NCBI GenBank assembly: GCA_022834735.1
Contig: BQKD01000001.1
Span: 1-64,000 of the forward strand
Source: Erysipelotrichaceae bacterium OPF54
GTDB taxonomy: Bacteria; Bacillota_I; Bacilli_A; Erysipelotrichales; Erysipelotrichaceae
Direction of reading: 5' to 3'
DNA length: 64,000 bases
Shown: piece by piece, positions 11,673 through 20,562 of the stretch
Numbering within the stretch: the stretch's first letter is position 1
Layout: every line of letters begins with the position of its first letter
Notes under the pieces: model-generated
What the model was told of the DNA's origin: nothing
Seen by the model: the letters and a program-made list of their open reading frames with translations, nothing else
Database searches by the model: none
Translations under genes and position numbers: made by a program

Positions 11673-13433
11673 ATGGCATATCAGGCACTCTACAGAAAAT
11701 ACCGTCCTGCTGATTTCGATGAAGTCGTGGGCCAGAGGCAGGTCATTCAGACCTTGAAAAATGCTGTACTCAATAACAGGATCTCTCATGCTTATTTATT
11801 TTGCGGGCCCCGGGGAACCGGAAAGACCTCGATCGCGAAGATCTTTGCCCGGATGCTCAACTGCACGGATCCTGCGCATGCGCCCTGCGGAACGTGCTCG
11901 AACTGTCGTATGGCGTTATCGAATTCTCATCCGGATATTATTGAAATTGATGCGGCCAGCAACAATGGAGTCGATGAAGTTCGTAATCTGATCGAACGGG
12001 TAAAATATGCGCCGATGGAAGGCAAATATAAAGTTTATATTATTGATGAGGTGCATATGATGACACAGGGCGCGTTCAATGCTCTGCTCAAGACGATCGA
12101 AGAGCCTCCGGAACATGTTATTTTTATTTTTGCCACGACCGAACCGAATAAGGTTCTTTCTACTATTATTTCCCGCTGTCAGCGCTTTGATTTTACGAAA
12201 GTCAGCGTATCCGATATTGTTTCGCGTTTAAAAACGGTATGTCTTCAGGAACAGATCGACGCATCCGAAGAGGCGCTGCAGCTTATTGCTGAACTGAGCG
12301 ACGGAGGAATGCGTGATTCTTTATCGATCCTCGATCAATGTGTAGCCTATTGCGATAATCATATCGAACTGCAGGATGTGCGCGAAGTATACGGCGTCGT
12401 GACCAAAAGAGATATTGGAACTGTTTTGAAGGAACTTCATGAACGCGATATTGAAAATGTGATCCGCTTTCTTCATCAGATCGATGAAGACGGATTTGAT
12501 CTGAAACGTTTTACGGCGGATACGATCCGCCTGCTCAAAGACAGCATGATCTTGTACTATTCTCCGGATTCGACCCTGGTCGATACGTCCACCAAGCAGA
12601 TCAGCAATGAATTTCTTGCGGATCAAAGCCTGGCTTTCAGGACGCGGCTGATGAATCGTTTGATGGATACCTACAGCAAATTTTCCTATGCGAGTAACAT
12701 TCTAGATTACATCGAAGGCGCGTTTTTGCAAAGTTTAATGAATTCATATGAACCGGAATTGAAAGAGCAGCGATCTGATTCCGGAGAAGATGAAGTGAGA
12801 AAGTATGATTTTTCGAAAGAAAATGTATCTGAAAAATCAGAAATCAAAGAAAAAAGTTCGAATATTCCCCAAAAACAAAGTATTTCACACGAAAATCCTA
12901 TTTCTGATGTTTCACGTGAAACAATTACAAGCACGAAAAATGTTAATTTTCAGCCTCAAAGAATCCGCTTTGAAGATGAGAAACTTTTAGGGCTGCTCGT
13001 AGGCGCAGAAAAAGCGGAACGCCAGAAAGATGAATTAAAGTTCAATATTCAGGATGATCTCATGAATGATCTGAGATGGATTCGCAGTCTTAATTTGCTG
13101 AAAGGGGCAAAAATGGCTGCGAGTGGATCAAATTATTTGATCCTGATTACAAAAACGCAGCTGGAAGCAGATGAGATCAATGAATTTGAAGCAAATGACG
13201 GATTTAAAGAATACCTCGAGAGTTTGCTTGGAACTCCTAAAAAAGTATTTGCGGTTTCCAGGAAGCAATGGGAACAAGTGACCAGCGAATTCAGGGAACG
13301 GATGAAGAATCATACGCTTCCTGAACCAGCTGTGGTGTCATTGAGCGAACATACGGTCAAAGAAGAGAAGAAAAACGAAGAAGAAGATCTGATGATGAAA
13401 GTCTTCCCTAATATCAAAGTGTTCAATGATTAA
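11673..13433 (+). CDS. dnaX: DNA polymerase III subunit gamma/tau
   Basis: DnaX is the clamp-loader ATPase of the replisome. It has 586 residues. Walker A (GPRGTGKTS) is near residues 45-53, zinc-binding cysteines lie in a C..CGTCSNC cluster (about 64-80), the DEVH-like Walker B is IIDEVHMM, and the SRC sensor motif is ISRCQRF. After about residue 365 the sequence becomes a variable, charged linker typical of tau. recR follows 24 nt downstream. The ybaB/ebfC gene that often lies between them is absent here. Confidence 0.95.
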   Translation: MAYQALYRKYRPADFDEVVGQRQVIQTLKNAVLNNRISHAYLFCGPRGTGKTSIAKIFARMLNCTDPAHAPCGTCSNCRMALSNSHPDIIEIDAASNNGVDEVRNLIERVKYAPMEGKYKVYIIDEVHMMTQGAFNALLKTIEEPPEHVIFIFATTEPNKVLSTIISRCQRFDFTKVSVSDIVSRLKTVCLQEQIDASEEALQLIAELSDGGMRDSLSILDQCVAYCDNHIELQDVREVYGVVTKRDIGTVLKELHERDIENVIRFLHQIDEDGFDLKRFTADTIRLLKDSMILYYSPDSTLVDTSTKQISNEFLADQSLAFRTRLMNRLMDTYSKFSYASNILDYIEGAFLQSLMNSYEPELKEQRSDSGEDEVRKYDFSKENVSEKSEIKEKSSNIPQKQSISHENPISDVSRETITSTKNVNFQPQRIRFEDEKLLGLLVGAEKAERQKDELKFNIQDDLMNDLRWIRSLNLLKGAKMAASGSNYLILITKTQLEADEINEFEANDGFKEYLESLLGTPKKVFAVSRKQWEQVTSEFRERMKNHTLPEPAVVSLSEHTVKEEKKNEEEDLMMKVFPNIKVFND

Positions 13434-13457
13434 TGAGAACGAACGAAAGGAGATACT

Positions 13458-14045
13458 ATGTATCCAAGTCAATTAGAAAATCTGATTTTTGCTCTGCAGC
13501 GTCTGCCGGGCGTAGGAGCAAAAACAGCAGAACGCTATGCATTTACGATCATGGATTGGGCGCCGGAAAAAAGAAAAGAACTGATCGATGCTCTGAAAGG
13601 GATCGAGAAGGTCCGGTACTGTGAAGTGTGCGGAAATCTGAGCGAAGGAGCCGTATGCAGCATATGTGAAAATCAGAACAGAAATCATAATATGATCTGT
13701 GTTGTTTCCTATCCTAAGGATATCGCAGCCATTGAAAATATGCAGTCATATGATGGGGTGTATCATGTGCTGAACGGCCTGATCAATACATCGAAAGGGA
13801 TCCTTCCTGAAATGCTGAATATCGATTCCTTATTTAAGAGGATAAGCGAGGATACGCAGGAAGTGATCCTTGCTCTGGATCCAACCGTTGAGGGAGAAAC
13901 TACTTCGCTCTATCTGGAAAAGCTTCTTGAAAAGCATGTGAAAGTCACAAAGCTTGCTCATGGTATTCCGGTAGGTGGACATCTGGATTATGCGGATTCG
14001 AGAACGCTTGCAAAAGCGTTCGAAGGACGCAGCGGAAAGCAATAA
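13458..14045 (+). CDS. recR: Recombination mediator protein RecR
   Basis: RecR acts with RecF and RecO to load RecA. The 195-residue protein has an N-terminal helix-hairpin-helix (LPGVGAKTAERYAF), a four-cysteine zinc finger (CEVCGNL...CSIC, about 55-72) and a Toprim domain including VVSYPKDIAAIE and the C-terminal IPVGGHLDYAD. The AAAGGAG ribosome binding site is eight bases before the ATG. It is probably co-transcribed with dnaX and ends at a strong terminator. Confidence 0.96.
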   Translation: MYPSQLENLIFALQRLPGVGAKTAERYAFTIMDWAPEKRKELIDALKGIEKVRYCEVCGNLSEGAVCSICENQNRNHNMICVVSYPKDIAAIENMQSYDGVYHVLNGLINTSKGILPEMLNIDSLFKRISEDTQEVILALDPTVEGETTSLYLEKLLEKHVKVTKLAHGIPVGGHLDYADSRTLAKAFEGRSGKQ

Positions 14046-14061
14046 GAGAATCACAACTGAA

Positions 14062-14093
14062 AAGAAAATCAGCTCATATGATTTTCTTTTTTT
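14062..14093 (+). terminator. Terminator of dnaX-recR
   Basis: A perfect 10-bp stem pairs AAGAAAATCA (14062-14071) with TGATTTTCTT (14079-14088), with a 7-nt loop and a T7 tract to 14093. Confidence 0.9.
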
Positions 14094-14765
14094 ATATGAT
14101 CTTTCCTACGAAAAGGAATATGAAAAGACATATTTCGGACAAAAGCAGGATAATAAGATAGGAAAAGCTTATAGGATTGGAAAAAGGGACAGAATGAGGG
14201 TGGAAGATCGTTAGGGTGTATAGGATATCAGAACGGATTCTGAATATTTAAGATGGACAAATTTCGTCTTCTTCTTTCTGTACCGTTTCCTATAGACTTT
14301 TTTTGATGTTGAGGAGTCATATCCTATTCATTGAACCGGCTCTATCTTTTCCATCGTCCTCTTTCTCAAGGTGAAATGCTCAGACGCACATATAAAGGAT
14401 GGATCGTTAAACAGGATCCCAAAAGAACGATTTGAAAAATCATCAAAATAAATCAATCAAGAAATTGCTGCTGGATCAGGCAAAGAGAAGAAAAAACGCA
14501 TTTTTTATAAATCTTACCAATCATATGAATGAAATAGGATAAATCCTATTGAATTTTTGCTAAAAGTTTAAAAAATATGAAAATCATAAATAGAATCACA
14601 TTAAATAAGCTGTTCTTTTTCAAAATGTAAAGTGATTTAACTGAAATTTGATTCATATCATATGAAATAAAAAATAACACAAAATCCTCATATCTTACGA
14701 GCATATGATTATAGATATTCAAAATAAAGTATGTTATAATTCATTCGCTATTTTCAGAAGAGAGG
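14094..14765. other. AT-rich intergenic region, no gene recognised
   Basis: About 670 bp without a convincing gene. Its base composition is more AT-rich than the flanking housekeeping genes, particularly after 14440. It contains an 18-bp perfect palindrome at 14533-14550 (AATAGGAT, 2-nt centre, ATCCTATT). The right end carries the promoter of the next gene: an extended -10 TGTTATAAT (TATAAT at 14735-14740). I see no tRNA, riboswitch motif or recognisable transposase remnant. Confidence 0.6.
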
Positions 14766-14774
14766 ATGATTGAA

Positions 14775-15323
14775 ATGACTGAAATCGAAAAAACGATTGA
14801 TGTTTATTATGATATGGATATTGCACAGATTTGTCAGCATTTCAACAAATCCAGAAATACGGTTGACAAAGCTATTGCAAAGCTAGTGAAAGACAATCCG
14901 GACAAACACTGGAAGTATAAAAATCCGGAAACAAAACGAATTACGATCAAAGCGGAAGGCGTTGAAAAGCTGTCAACTTATTTCAGGAAAGAAAAACATG
15001 AAGTATCAGCCGTTGAAACGGAATTAAGATATGAAAATGAGAAATTAAAGGCAATTATCGAAGAAAAAGAAAAAGCAGCTGCACAGATCGAAAAATTATA
15101 TAATGAGAGGCTGGTACTCGAACTCGAAAAGAATCGCCAGTCTTTCCTGCTCGAAACCCAGACCAAGGAATCGAAAATATCAGAACTGGAATCTGAAAAT
15201 CAGAAATTAAAGGAAGAACTGAACGAAGCGTCTGAATTAAGAAGAAAAAATGACGAATATAAAAGAAAAGAAGAAGAATATAACTCGAAATCCTTCTTCT
15301 ATCGTTTAACGCATAAGATCTGA
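14775..15323 (+). CDS. Hypothetical protein: N-terminal helix-turn-helix, long coiled coil
   Basis: I do not recognise a named family. Residues 1-60 look like a helix-turn-helix (IAQICQHFNKSRNTVDKAIAKL) and residues 80-165 form a Lys/Glu-rich coiled coil. Similar HTH-plus-coil architectures occur in plasmid and phage accessory proteins, but no function follows from that. The start at 14775 is preferred over an in-frame ATG at 14766, because GAGAGG at 14760-14765 abuts the earlier ATG but is nine bases from this one; this gives 182 residues. It is AT-rich and stands alone after a long spacer. Its 3' end overlaps the convergent CYTH gene by 18 bp. Confidence 0.7.
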   Translation: MTEIEKTIDVYYDMDIAQICQHFNKSRNTVDKAIAKLVKDNPDKHWKYKNPETKRITIKAEGVEKLSTYFRKEKHEVSAVETELRYENEKLKAIIEEKEKAAAQIEKLYNERLVLELEKNRQSFLLETQTKESKISELESENQKLKEELNEASELRRKNDEYKRKEEEYNSKSFFYRLTHKI

Positions 15324-15875
15324 TGAATTGTACTTCATTGCTCTGGCAATTTTGCTGGAGCAGTTTTTTTTGAATTGAAGACCAAAAGGTTTCAAAAATT
15401 CGTTGAACGCCCGGATCCCGTCATGATCCTGCAAGTATTCATACTCAATTTCATAATCCTGCGTATGAGAAAAATATGTATGATCGAGACAGATTTCCGC
15501 TTTTTCGGTTTTCATCAGATGCCGGACAGTGCGGATGGATGTGACAGGCTTTAGATCGCGAAGGGGGATATGATACTGATCGCACCATGAAATGATCTTT
15601 GGATCCGTTATCTCTTCGATATCGTCGCTGCTTACATCTTTTTCAAGTTCGATCAGTGTGATCGGATCTGTTCTTTTCTTTAATGTGAATATAAAGCGAT
15701 CTTTGATCCGGCGGATCCTGATCGCGCATCCTTCTTTGCGGACAAGCTGATCGGATGTGTCGAAATACGTGTTGATCTGATCAATCAATATCGGAAAATC
15801 ATATGAGGATAGGATATGATCGAACTCCTCTTTCGTGAGCATACATTTTAATTCGCGTTCCTGCTCGTTATACAT
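15306..15875 (-). CDS. CYTH domain protein (YjbK-like)
   Basis: This 189-residue protein has the CYTH (adenylate cyclase/thiamine triphosphatase) signature ExExK near the N-terminus (NEQERELKCM), followed by alternating charged strands such as CAIRIRRIKDRFIFTLKKR. CYTH proteins form a beta tunnel that binds triphosphates; family members include triphosphatases, and the substrate here is unknown. The start at 15875 is chosen because AAGGTGAT lies seven bases upstream and the CYTH fold begins there; reading farther upstream would overlap nadK. In Bacillus yjbK also lies near nadK. Confidence 0.85.
   Translation of the reverse strand: MYNEQERELKCMLTKEEFDHILSSYDFPILIDQINTYFDTSDQLVRKEGCAIRIRRIKDRFIFTLKKRTDPITLIELEKDVSSDDIEEITDPKIISWCDQYHIPLRDLKPVTSIRTVRHLMKTEKAEICLDHTYFSHTQDYEIEYEYLQDHDGIRAFNEFLKPFGLQFKKNCSSKIARAMKYNSSDLMR
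15339..15371 (+). terminator. Terminator of the HTH/coiled-coil gene, inside the convergent CYTH gene
   Basis: TGCTC (15339-15343) pairs with GAGCA (15358-15362). The inner stem extends with two wobble pairs, and a T8 tract follows at 15364-15371. The element lies in the coding region of the convergent CYTH gene on the minus strand. Confidence 0.65.
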
Positions 15876-15896
15876 GAATATCACCTTCTGCAAATA

Positions 15897-15905
15897 TGGT
15901 ACAAT
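15897..15905 (+). promoter_or_regulatory. Extended -10 of the nadK promoter
   Basis: TGGTACAAT (TACAAT at 15900-15905) lies 28 bp before the nadK start, in the short gap between nadK and the divergent CYTH gene. Confidence 0.5.
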
Positions 15906-15932
15906 GGAACAGAAAAGATAGGAAGTGAAAAA

Positions 15933-16703
15933 ATGATATTTTCTATAATAGATCGTGGAGATGAAAACTCGATCCACATTGCCGATTATCTCAAAAAAGA
16001 ATGCATTCAGCGAGGCTGGATCTATGATAACGAAAAACCACAGATCATGCTTTGCGTAGGAGGCGACGGGACCTTGCTGCGTGCCATTCATCAATACCTT
16101 GACCGGCTGGACGAGATGTCATTTATCGGGATCCATACAGGAACATTAGGCTTTTTTACTGATTATGCCCAGAATGAGCTCGATCAGTTTCTCAGTGATA
16201 TCCAGACAAGCATTCCGTTTATTGAAGAATCTCCTTTACTGACACTGAAAATGGAAAACGGCCGATCAGTTTATGCGCTCAATGAAATGCGGATCGAATC
16301 TTTTTCCAAGACACTGCATCTGGATATTTATATTAACCATGAATTTTTTGAACGATCGACCGGATCAGGAATCTGCATCGCATCACAGGCCGGTTCCACA
16401 GCGGTCAACCGGGCATTGAACGGCGCGGTGATCGACAGCGGACTGAACGTGATGGAACTGTGCGAGATCATGCCGATCGCTCATAAAGATCATCATTCCC
16501 TTCGCAATCCGTATGTCATGCGAAGCGACAGGAATATCACGATCATTTCCGATGAACTCTCAGAAGCGGAATTGTGCTATGATCATCTGCAGCTTTCTTT
16601 AAAAGGAAATACAAGACTGGAAATCTGTACATCCAATAAAAAAGTGCGGTTCATACGATACCGCACGTATTCCTATCTGAAACGGCTCAAGAACCTTTAT
16701 TAG
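15933..16703 (+). CDS. nadK: NAD kinase
   Basis: NadK phosphorylates NAD to NADP. The 256-residue protein has the GGDGTLL motif (about 44-50), the GIHTGTLGFF segment (about 70-79) and the SQAGSTAVNRALNGA motif in place of the usual TGSTAY. The start is supported by AGGAAGTG ten bases upstream. It is divergent from the CYTH gene and ends at a terminator shared with the convergent SEDS gene. Confidence 0.93.
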   Translation: MIFSIIDRGDENSIHIADYLKKECIQRGWIYDNEKPQIMLCVGGDGTLLRAIHQYLDRLDEMSFIGIHTGTLGFFTDYAQNELDQFLSDIQTSIPFIEESPLLTLKMENGRSVYALNEMRIESFSKTLHLDIYINHEFFERSTGSGICIASQAGSTAVNRALNGAVIDSGLNVMELCEIMPIAHKDHHSLRNPYVMRSDRNITIISDELSEAELCYDHLQLSLKGNTRLEICTSNKKVRFIRYRTYSYLKRLKNLY

Positions 16704-16718
16704 AGGTTCTTTTTTTTC
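16689..16718. terminator. Terminator between nadK and the SEDS gene
   Basis: AAGAACCT (16689-16696) pairs perfectly with AGGTTCTT (16704-16711) around a 7-nt loop containing the nadK stop, and a T-rich tract follows. The convergent gene stop lies in the same hairpin. Confidence 0.85.
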
Positions 16719-17926
16719 TTCACGCCGATCCGGATCCCCTTTTTTCCGGCAATCGGACTTGCGTTTGAAACGAAACCGAACGCAATAAAATAGGAAAGGA
16801 TACTGCTGCCGCCATAGGAAATCAAAGGCAGCGTGATTCCTGTGATGGGAAGAAGACCGACGATCATTCCCAGATTCTGAACCTGCTGATAAAAGAGCAT
16901 TCCGATGACCCCGATCACGATAAGACGATCGGTCCGGTTTCTCATATTGTAGGCCAGCTTGCATAAATACAAATCAAATACGAAGCAGGAAATGAGGATC
17001 ACAGTCGTTCCGATCAGACCGAAGCTTTGTCCGAAAGCCGCAAAAATGAAGTCCGTATGCGCTTCCGGAATAGCGATGATATTCGGCTGCAGGCCATACC
17101 CGGTCAGGCCCGCGCTGCCAAGCGACAGCAAAGCAGTATAGAGCTGATTGGAACTGCCAAGGATATTGCTTTCGGGGTCCAGCCACGCATCCACACGCTG
17201 CAGACGGTAGCTCGATACAAAAGTATGCAGGAAATCCTCCTGAAAAAAATATAAGTAAAAGAATCCGAGCACCGCCGCAAGGATAATACCGGCAAGGATG
17301 AAAATGTATTGTTTTCTGATCCCTGAACACATGAGCATGATCAGGATCGTGATCGCGATAATGATACATACACCCGTATCCGGCTGCAGAAAAATAAGAA
17401 CAAGCGGGGGAAGGATAATTTTCCCGATTTCCCACAGCATATTCAGATCATCGTGCATTGTTGGATTTTTATGCTTTCTCTGAAAGCTTGAAATAGTCTG
17501 CGCCGTCATGACGATCAGTACGATCTTGATGAATTCAGAAGGCTGAAAGCTTGATATGAACGGGATCGTGAACCAGGACACCGCACCATTCAAGGTCGGA
17601 GCCAGTGGAAGATTGAAACCAAGCACCCTCTTGCACAACATGGAAAAGAACAGGTAAACGAGGCAGATCATTAAAAAATTGTATGCCGCCTTCATATAGC
17701 GGAACAGCACTTTGTTCTGAAAATAGCCGATGGCCGCCATGGTCATGAACCCGATAAAATACCAGATGATCTGCATGATCAGATAGCGCATGCCCGACCC
17801 GTAGCTGATCAGGTTGAACGATGTATAGATCGCGAGGCAGCTCAGCGCACACATCCATAATAAAACGAGAATGAATCCGATATCGATGCGCCACGTGTGC
17901 CTGCCGATTTTTATTTTATGTTTCAC
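16700..17926 (-). CDS. SEDS-family peptidoglycan glycosyltransferase, RodA/FtsW type
   Basis: SEDS proteins polymerise lipid II into glycan strands together with class b PBPs. The 408-residue protein has about ten membrane segments and the SEDS hallmarks NLGMIVGLLPITGITLPLISYGGSS near the C-terminus and LQPDTG in the central loop. RodA (elongation) is more likely than FtsW, but no partner PBP is adjacent to decide this. The start is a GTG at 17924-17926, with GGGGG seven bases upstream. It is convergent with nadK and divergent from mutS. Confidence 0.88.
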   Translation of the reverse strand: MKHKIKIGRHTWRIDIGFILVLLWMCALSCLAIYTSFNLISYGSGMRYLIMQIIWYFIGFMTMAAIGYFQNKVLFRYMKAAYNFLMICLVYLFFSMLCKRVLGFNLPLAPTLNGAVSWFTIPFISSFQPSEFIKIVLIVMTAQTISSFQRKHKNPTMHDDLNMLWEIGKIILPPLVLIFLQPDTGVCIIIAITILIMLMCSGIRKQYIFILAGIILAAVLGFFYLYFFQEDFLHTFVSSYRLQRVDAWLDPESNILGSSNQLYTALLSLGSAGLTGYGLQPNIIAIPEAHTDFIFAAFGQSFGLIGTTVILISCFVFDLYLCKLAYNMRNRTDRLIVIGVIGMLFYQQVQNLGMIVGLLPITGITLPLISYGGSSILSYFIAFGFVSNASPIAGKKGIRIGVKKKKNL

Positions 17927-17973
17927 AAATGACCCCCTTGTTTTTCATAGTATATCATCAATAGGAAAAGATT

Positions 17974-17982
17974 TGGTATAAT
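17974..17982 (+). promoter_or_regulatory. Extended -10 of the mutS operon
   Basis: TGGTATAAT (TATAAT at 17977-17982) lies 46 bp before the mutS start codon. Confidence 0.6.
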
Positions 17983-18027
17983 TAGAAAATAAGTAATTTC
18001 GAATCATGACAGAAAGGAAGAATCAAT

Positions 18028-20559
18028 TTGTCCAGTAAACAATATACACCAATGATGCAGCACTACCTGAAGCTCAAAGAGGAAAATCAGGATGCGATCC
18101 TGTTTTACAGGCTCGGCGATTTTTACGAGATGTTCTTCGAAGATGCCAAAACTGCATCGCGCGAACTTGATCTTGTATTGACAGGACGCTCGGCCGGCGT
18201 AGAGGAAAAAGTGCCGATGTGCGGAATTCCTTATCACGCAGCCCAGGCCTACATCCAGCGGCTGATAAAAAAAGGATATAAAGTAGCGATCTGCGAACAG
18301 CTTTCCGATCCGGCCGCTTCCAAAGGACTTGTCGATCGCGGCATCATCAAGATCGTCACGCCAGGGACCTACATGGAAGAAACAGGAGAATCAAAAACAA
18401 GCAATTATCTGGCAGCCATTCATATGAACGGATATGAAGTGTGTGTGATCTACTGCGAACTGAGTACCGGAGAACTGAAAGGCCAGAAGCTCGAGCGTTC
18501 GCTCGTCGCACTGCAGAAATCGCTCATGGAAATGAATGTCAGCGAAATCGTGATCGATTCTTCCATGGACAAGCGCTGGAAAAAAGCGCTCGGGGAACTG
18601 GAGCGTTTTCTGATCTCCACGCAGAAAAGGATCCCTCTTGACCCGGAAGATGAAAAGCTGCTGCCCGCCAACGATACGCTCATACGGGATACGTTCGAAA
18701 CACTGACCGGGTATCTGAATACGACCCAGAAGCAGCATATCGATCATTTTTATCCGATCGAGATGATGGATCAGCATCATATCCTGCAGATGGATTATGA
18801 CACGAAGCAGCACCTGGAACTGACCGAAAGCCGCTCGGCTTCCGCAAAAGCCGTATCGCTCTGGGAATTTATGGACCATACCAAAAGCGCTATGGGAGCG
18901 CGGTTACTGAAACGCTGGATCAGCGAGCCTCTGATCGAAAAGACAAAGATATTGAAAAGACAGGAGGCGATCGGACAGCTGATCAATGATTTTATGCTTA
19001 GGGAACAGCTCAAGGATCATCTGGCATTCATATACGATATGGAAAGGCTGGCATCCCGCATCGCCTACGGAAACGCGAGCCCGAGAGACGTGCTGCAGCT
19101 CACCGCTTCTCTTGAACATGCTGCGCCAATTCTCGAGCTGGCCGCAAAACTTGGGTCGTATCCGGAATTTCAGACCATACCAGCTAATGAAGATCTGTAT
19201 AACGAGATCAAAGACGCGATCGTTGAAGAACCGCCGCTGACCATGAAAGATGGCGGCGTGTTCAAGACAGGATACTCGGGAGAGCTGGATGAAGTGCGCA
19301 AGATCGCAGAGGACGGTCAGACCTATATTTTAGAGCTTGAACAAAAGGAAAGAGAGCGCACGCAGGTCAAGTCGCTGAAGATCGGATACAACCGGGTATT
19401 TGGATACTATATCGAAGTGCGCAACGGCAATCTTGACCATATCCGTCCGGAATTCGGCTATGTGCCCAAACAGACACTCGCCAATGCGACAAGATATATT
19501 ACCCAGGAACTCAAGGAGCAGGAGGAAAAGATCCTGCATGCCCAGGAAAACAAAGTAAAGCTGGAGGCAGCTCTTTTTTCGCAGCTGCTCCAGAAAATAA
19601 AAAAACGCCTGTTCGATCTGCATACGTGCGCCCATGCCCTGGCCCAGATTGATGTGCTGGTCAGCATGGCGGAGCTTGCCAGCAGACAGGGCTATGTGAA
19701 ACCCGAATTTCATGAAGATCACAGCATCGAAGTGATCGAAGGCCGCCATCCGATCCTGGAAGCACGGATGAGCAGCTATGTTTCCAATAACTGGATCATG
19801 TCGTCGGACGAGCATGTCGAACTTATAACCGGTCCGAATATGGGGGGAAAGTCCACCTACATGCGCCAGAACGCCCTGCTCGTGATCATGGCGCAGACAG
19901 GAAGCTATATTCCGGCCCGCAGCGCAAAACTGCCGATCTTTGACCGGATCTTTACGCGGATCGGAGCAAGCGATGATCTGCTGACCGGGAAATCGACATT
20001 CATGATGGAAATGATCGAAGCGAATACGGCCCTGCAGTATGCGACACGGGATTCTCTCATTATTTTCGACGAGATCGGCCGGGGAACGGCAACATATGAC
20101 GGGATGGCCATTGCGCAGGCTATGCTCGAATATATCGATGAGGCCCTGAAATCGAAAACGCTCTTTTCCACGCATTATCATGAACTGACCAATCTGGAAG
20201 AAAGCCGCCGTTCCATGAAAAACGTTCATGTAGATGTGCAGGAAAAGAAAAACGATATTGAATTCCGGTACCGTATCATTCCCGGAAAAGCCGACAAGTC
20301 GTACGGGATCAATGTGGCGCGCCTTGCCCATCTGCCAAAAGTTGTTCTGGACCGGGCATCGGGCTTGCTCAAGGGGTTTGAATCGCAAAGCGGTGCCGTC
20401 CAGTACCAGCCGAATCTTTTTATCATGGATGAAGTGAAACCGGAAAAATCAGCTCTGATCCAGAAGCTTCAAGGCCTGGATATCGACGAGCTGTCTCCCA
20501 GGGAGGCGCTGGCCTGCCTGTATGAGCTGAAAAAACTGCAGGAGGAAATCGAGGAATAG
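18028..20559 (+). CDS. mutS: DNA mismatch repair protein MutS
   Basis: MutS recognises mismatches and recruits MutL. It has 843 residues. The N-terminal mismatch-binding motif is GDFYEMFFEDA (Phe-x-Glu, about residues 31-41), the Walker A is GPNMGGKSTYMRQ (about 602-614), Walker B is LIIFDEIGRGTATYDG and the ABC H-loop is STHYHEL. The start codon is TTG at 18028, with AAAGGAAG seven bases upstream and the expected N-terminal TPMMQHY a few residues in. It is the first gene of an operon ending at 26306. Confidence 0.96.
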   Translation: MSSKQYTPMMQHYLKLKEENQDAILFYRLGDFYEMFFEDAKTASRELDLVLTGRSAGVEEKVPMCGIPYHAAQAYIQRLIKKGYKVAICEQLSDPAASKGLVDRGIIKIVTPGTYMEETGESKTSNYLAAIHMNGYEVCVIYCELSTGELKGQKLERSLVALQKSLMEMNVSEIVIDSSMDKRWKKALGELERFLISTQKRIPLDPEDEKLLPANDTLIRDTFETLTGYLNTTQKQHIDHFYPIEMMDQHHILQMDYDTKQHLELTESRSASAKAVSLWEFMDHTKSAMGARLLKRWISEPLIEKTKILKRQEAIGQLINDFMLREQLKDHLAFIYDMERLASRIAYGNASPRDVLQLTASLEHAAPILELAAKLGSYPEFQTIPANEDLYNEIKDAIVEEPPLTMKDGGVFKTGYSGELDEVRKIAEDGQTYILELEQKERERTQVKSLKIGYNRVFGYYIEVRNGNLDHIRPEFGYVPKQTLANATRYITQELKEQEEKILHAQENKVKLEAALFSQLLQKIKKRLFDLHTCAHALAQIDVLVSMAELASRQGYVKPEFHEDHSIEVIEGRHPILEARMSSYVSNNWIMSSDEHVELITGPNMGGKSTYMRQNALLVIMAQTGSYIPARSAKLPIFDRIFTRIGASDDLLTGKSTFMMEMIEANTALQYATRDSLIIFDEIGRGTATYDGMAIAQAMLEYIDEALKSKTLFSTHYHELTNLEESRRSMKNVHVDVQEKKNDIEFRYRIIPGKADKSYGINVARLAHLPKVVLDRASGLLKGFESQSGAVQYQPNLFIMDEVKPEKSALIQKLQGLDIDELSPREALACLYELKKLQEEIEE

Positions 20560-20562
20560 ACC

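Noticed and set aside
12846..12906. A6G run in dnaX that could produce a short gamma form by -1 frameshifting (stop about 17 codons later)
   Set aside because: The run is not in the phase needed for a classical A-AAA-AAG slip in the zero frame, and no stimulatory stem was evident. Transcriptional slippage remains possible but is unsupported.
14216..14480. Possible degraded transposase in the AT-rich interval
   Set aside because: Reading the plus-strand frames by eye gave short, stop-broken pieces with no conserved motif.
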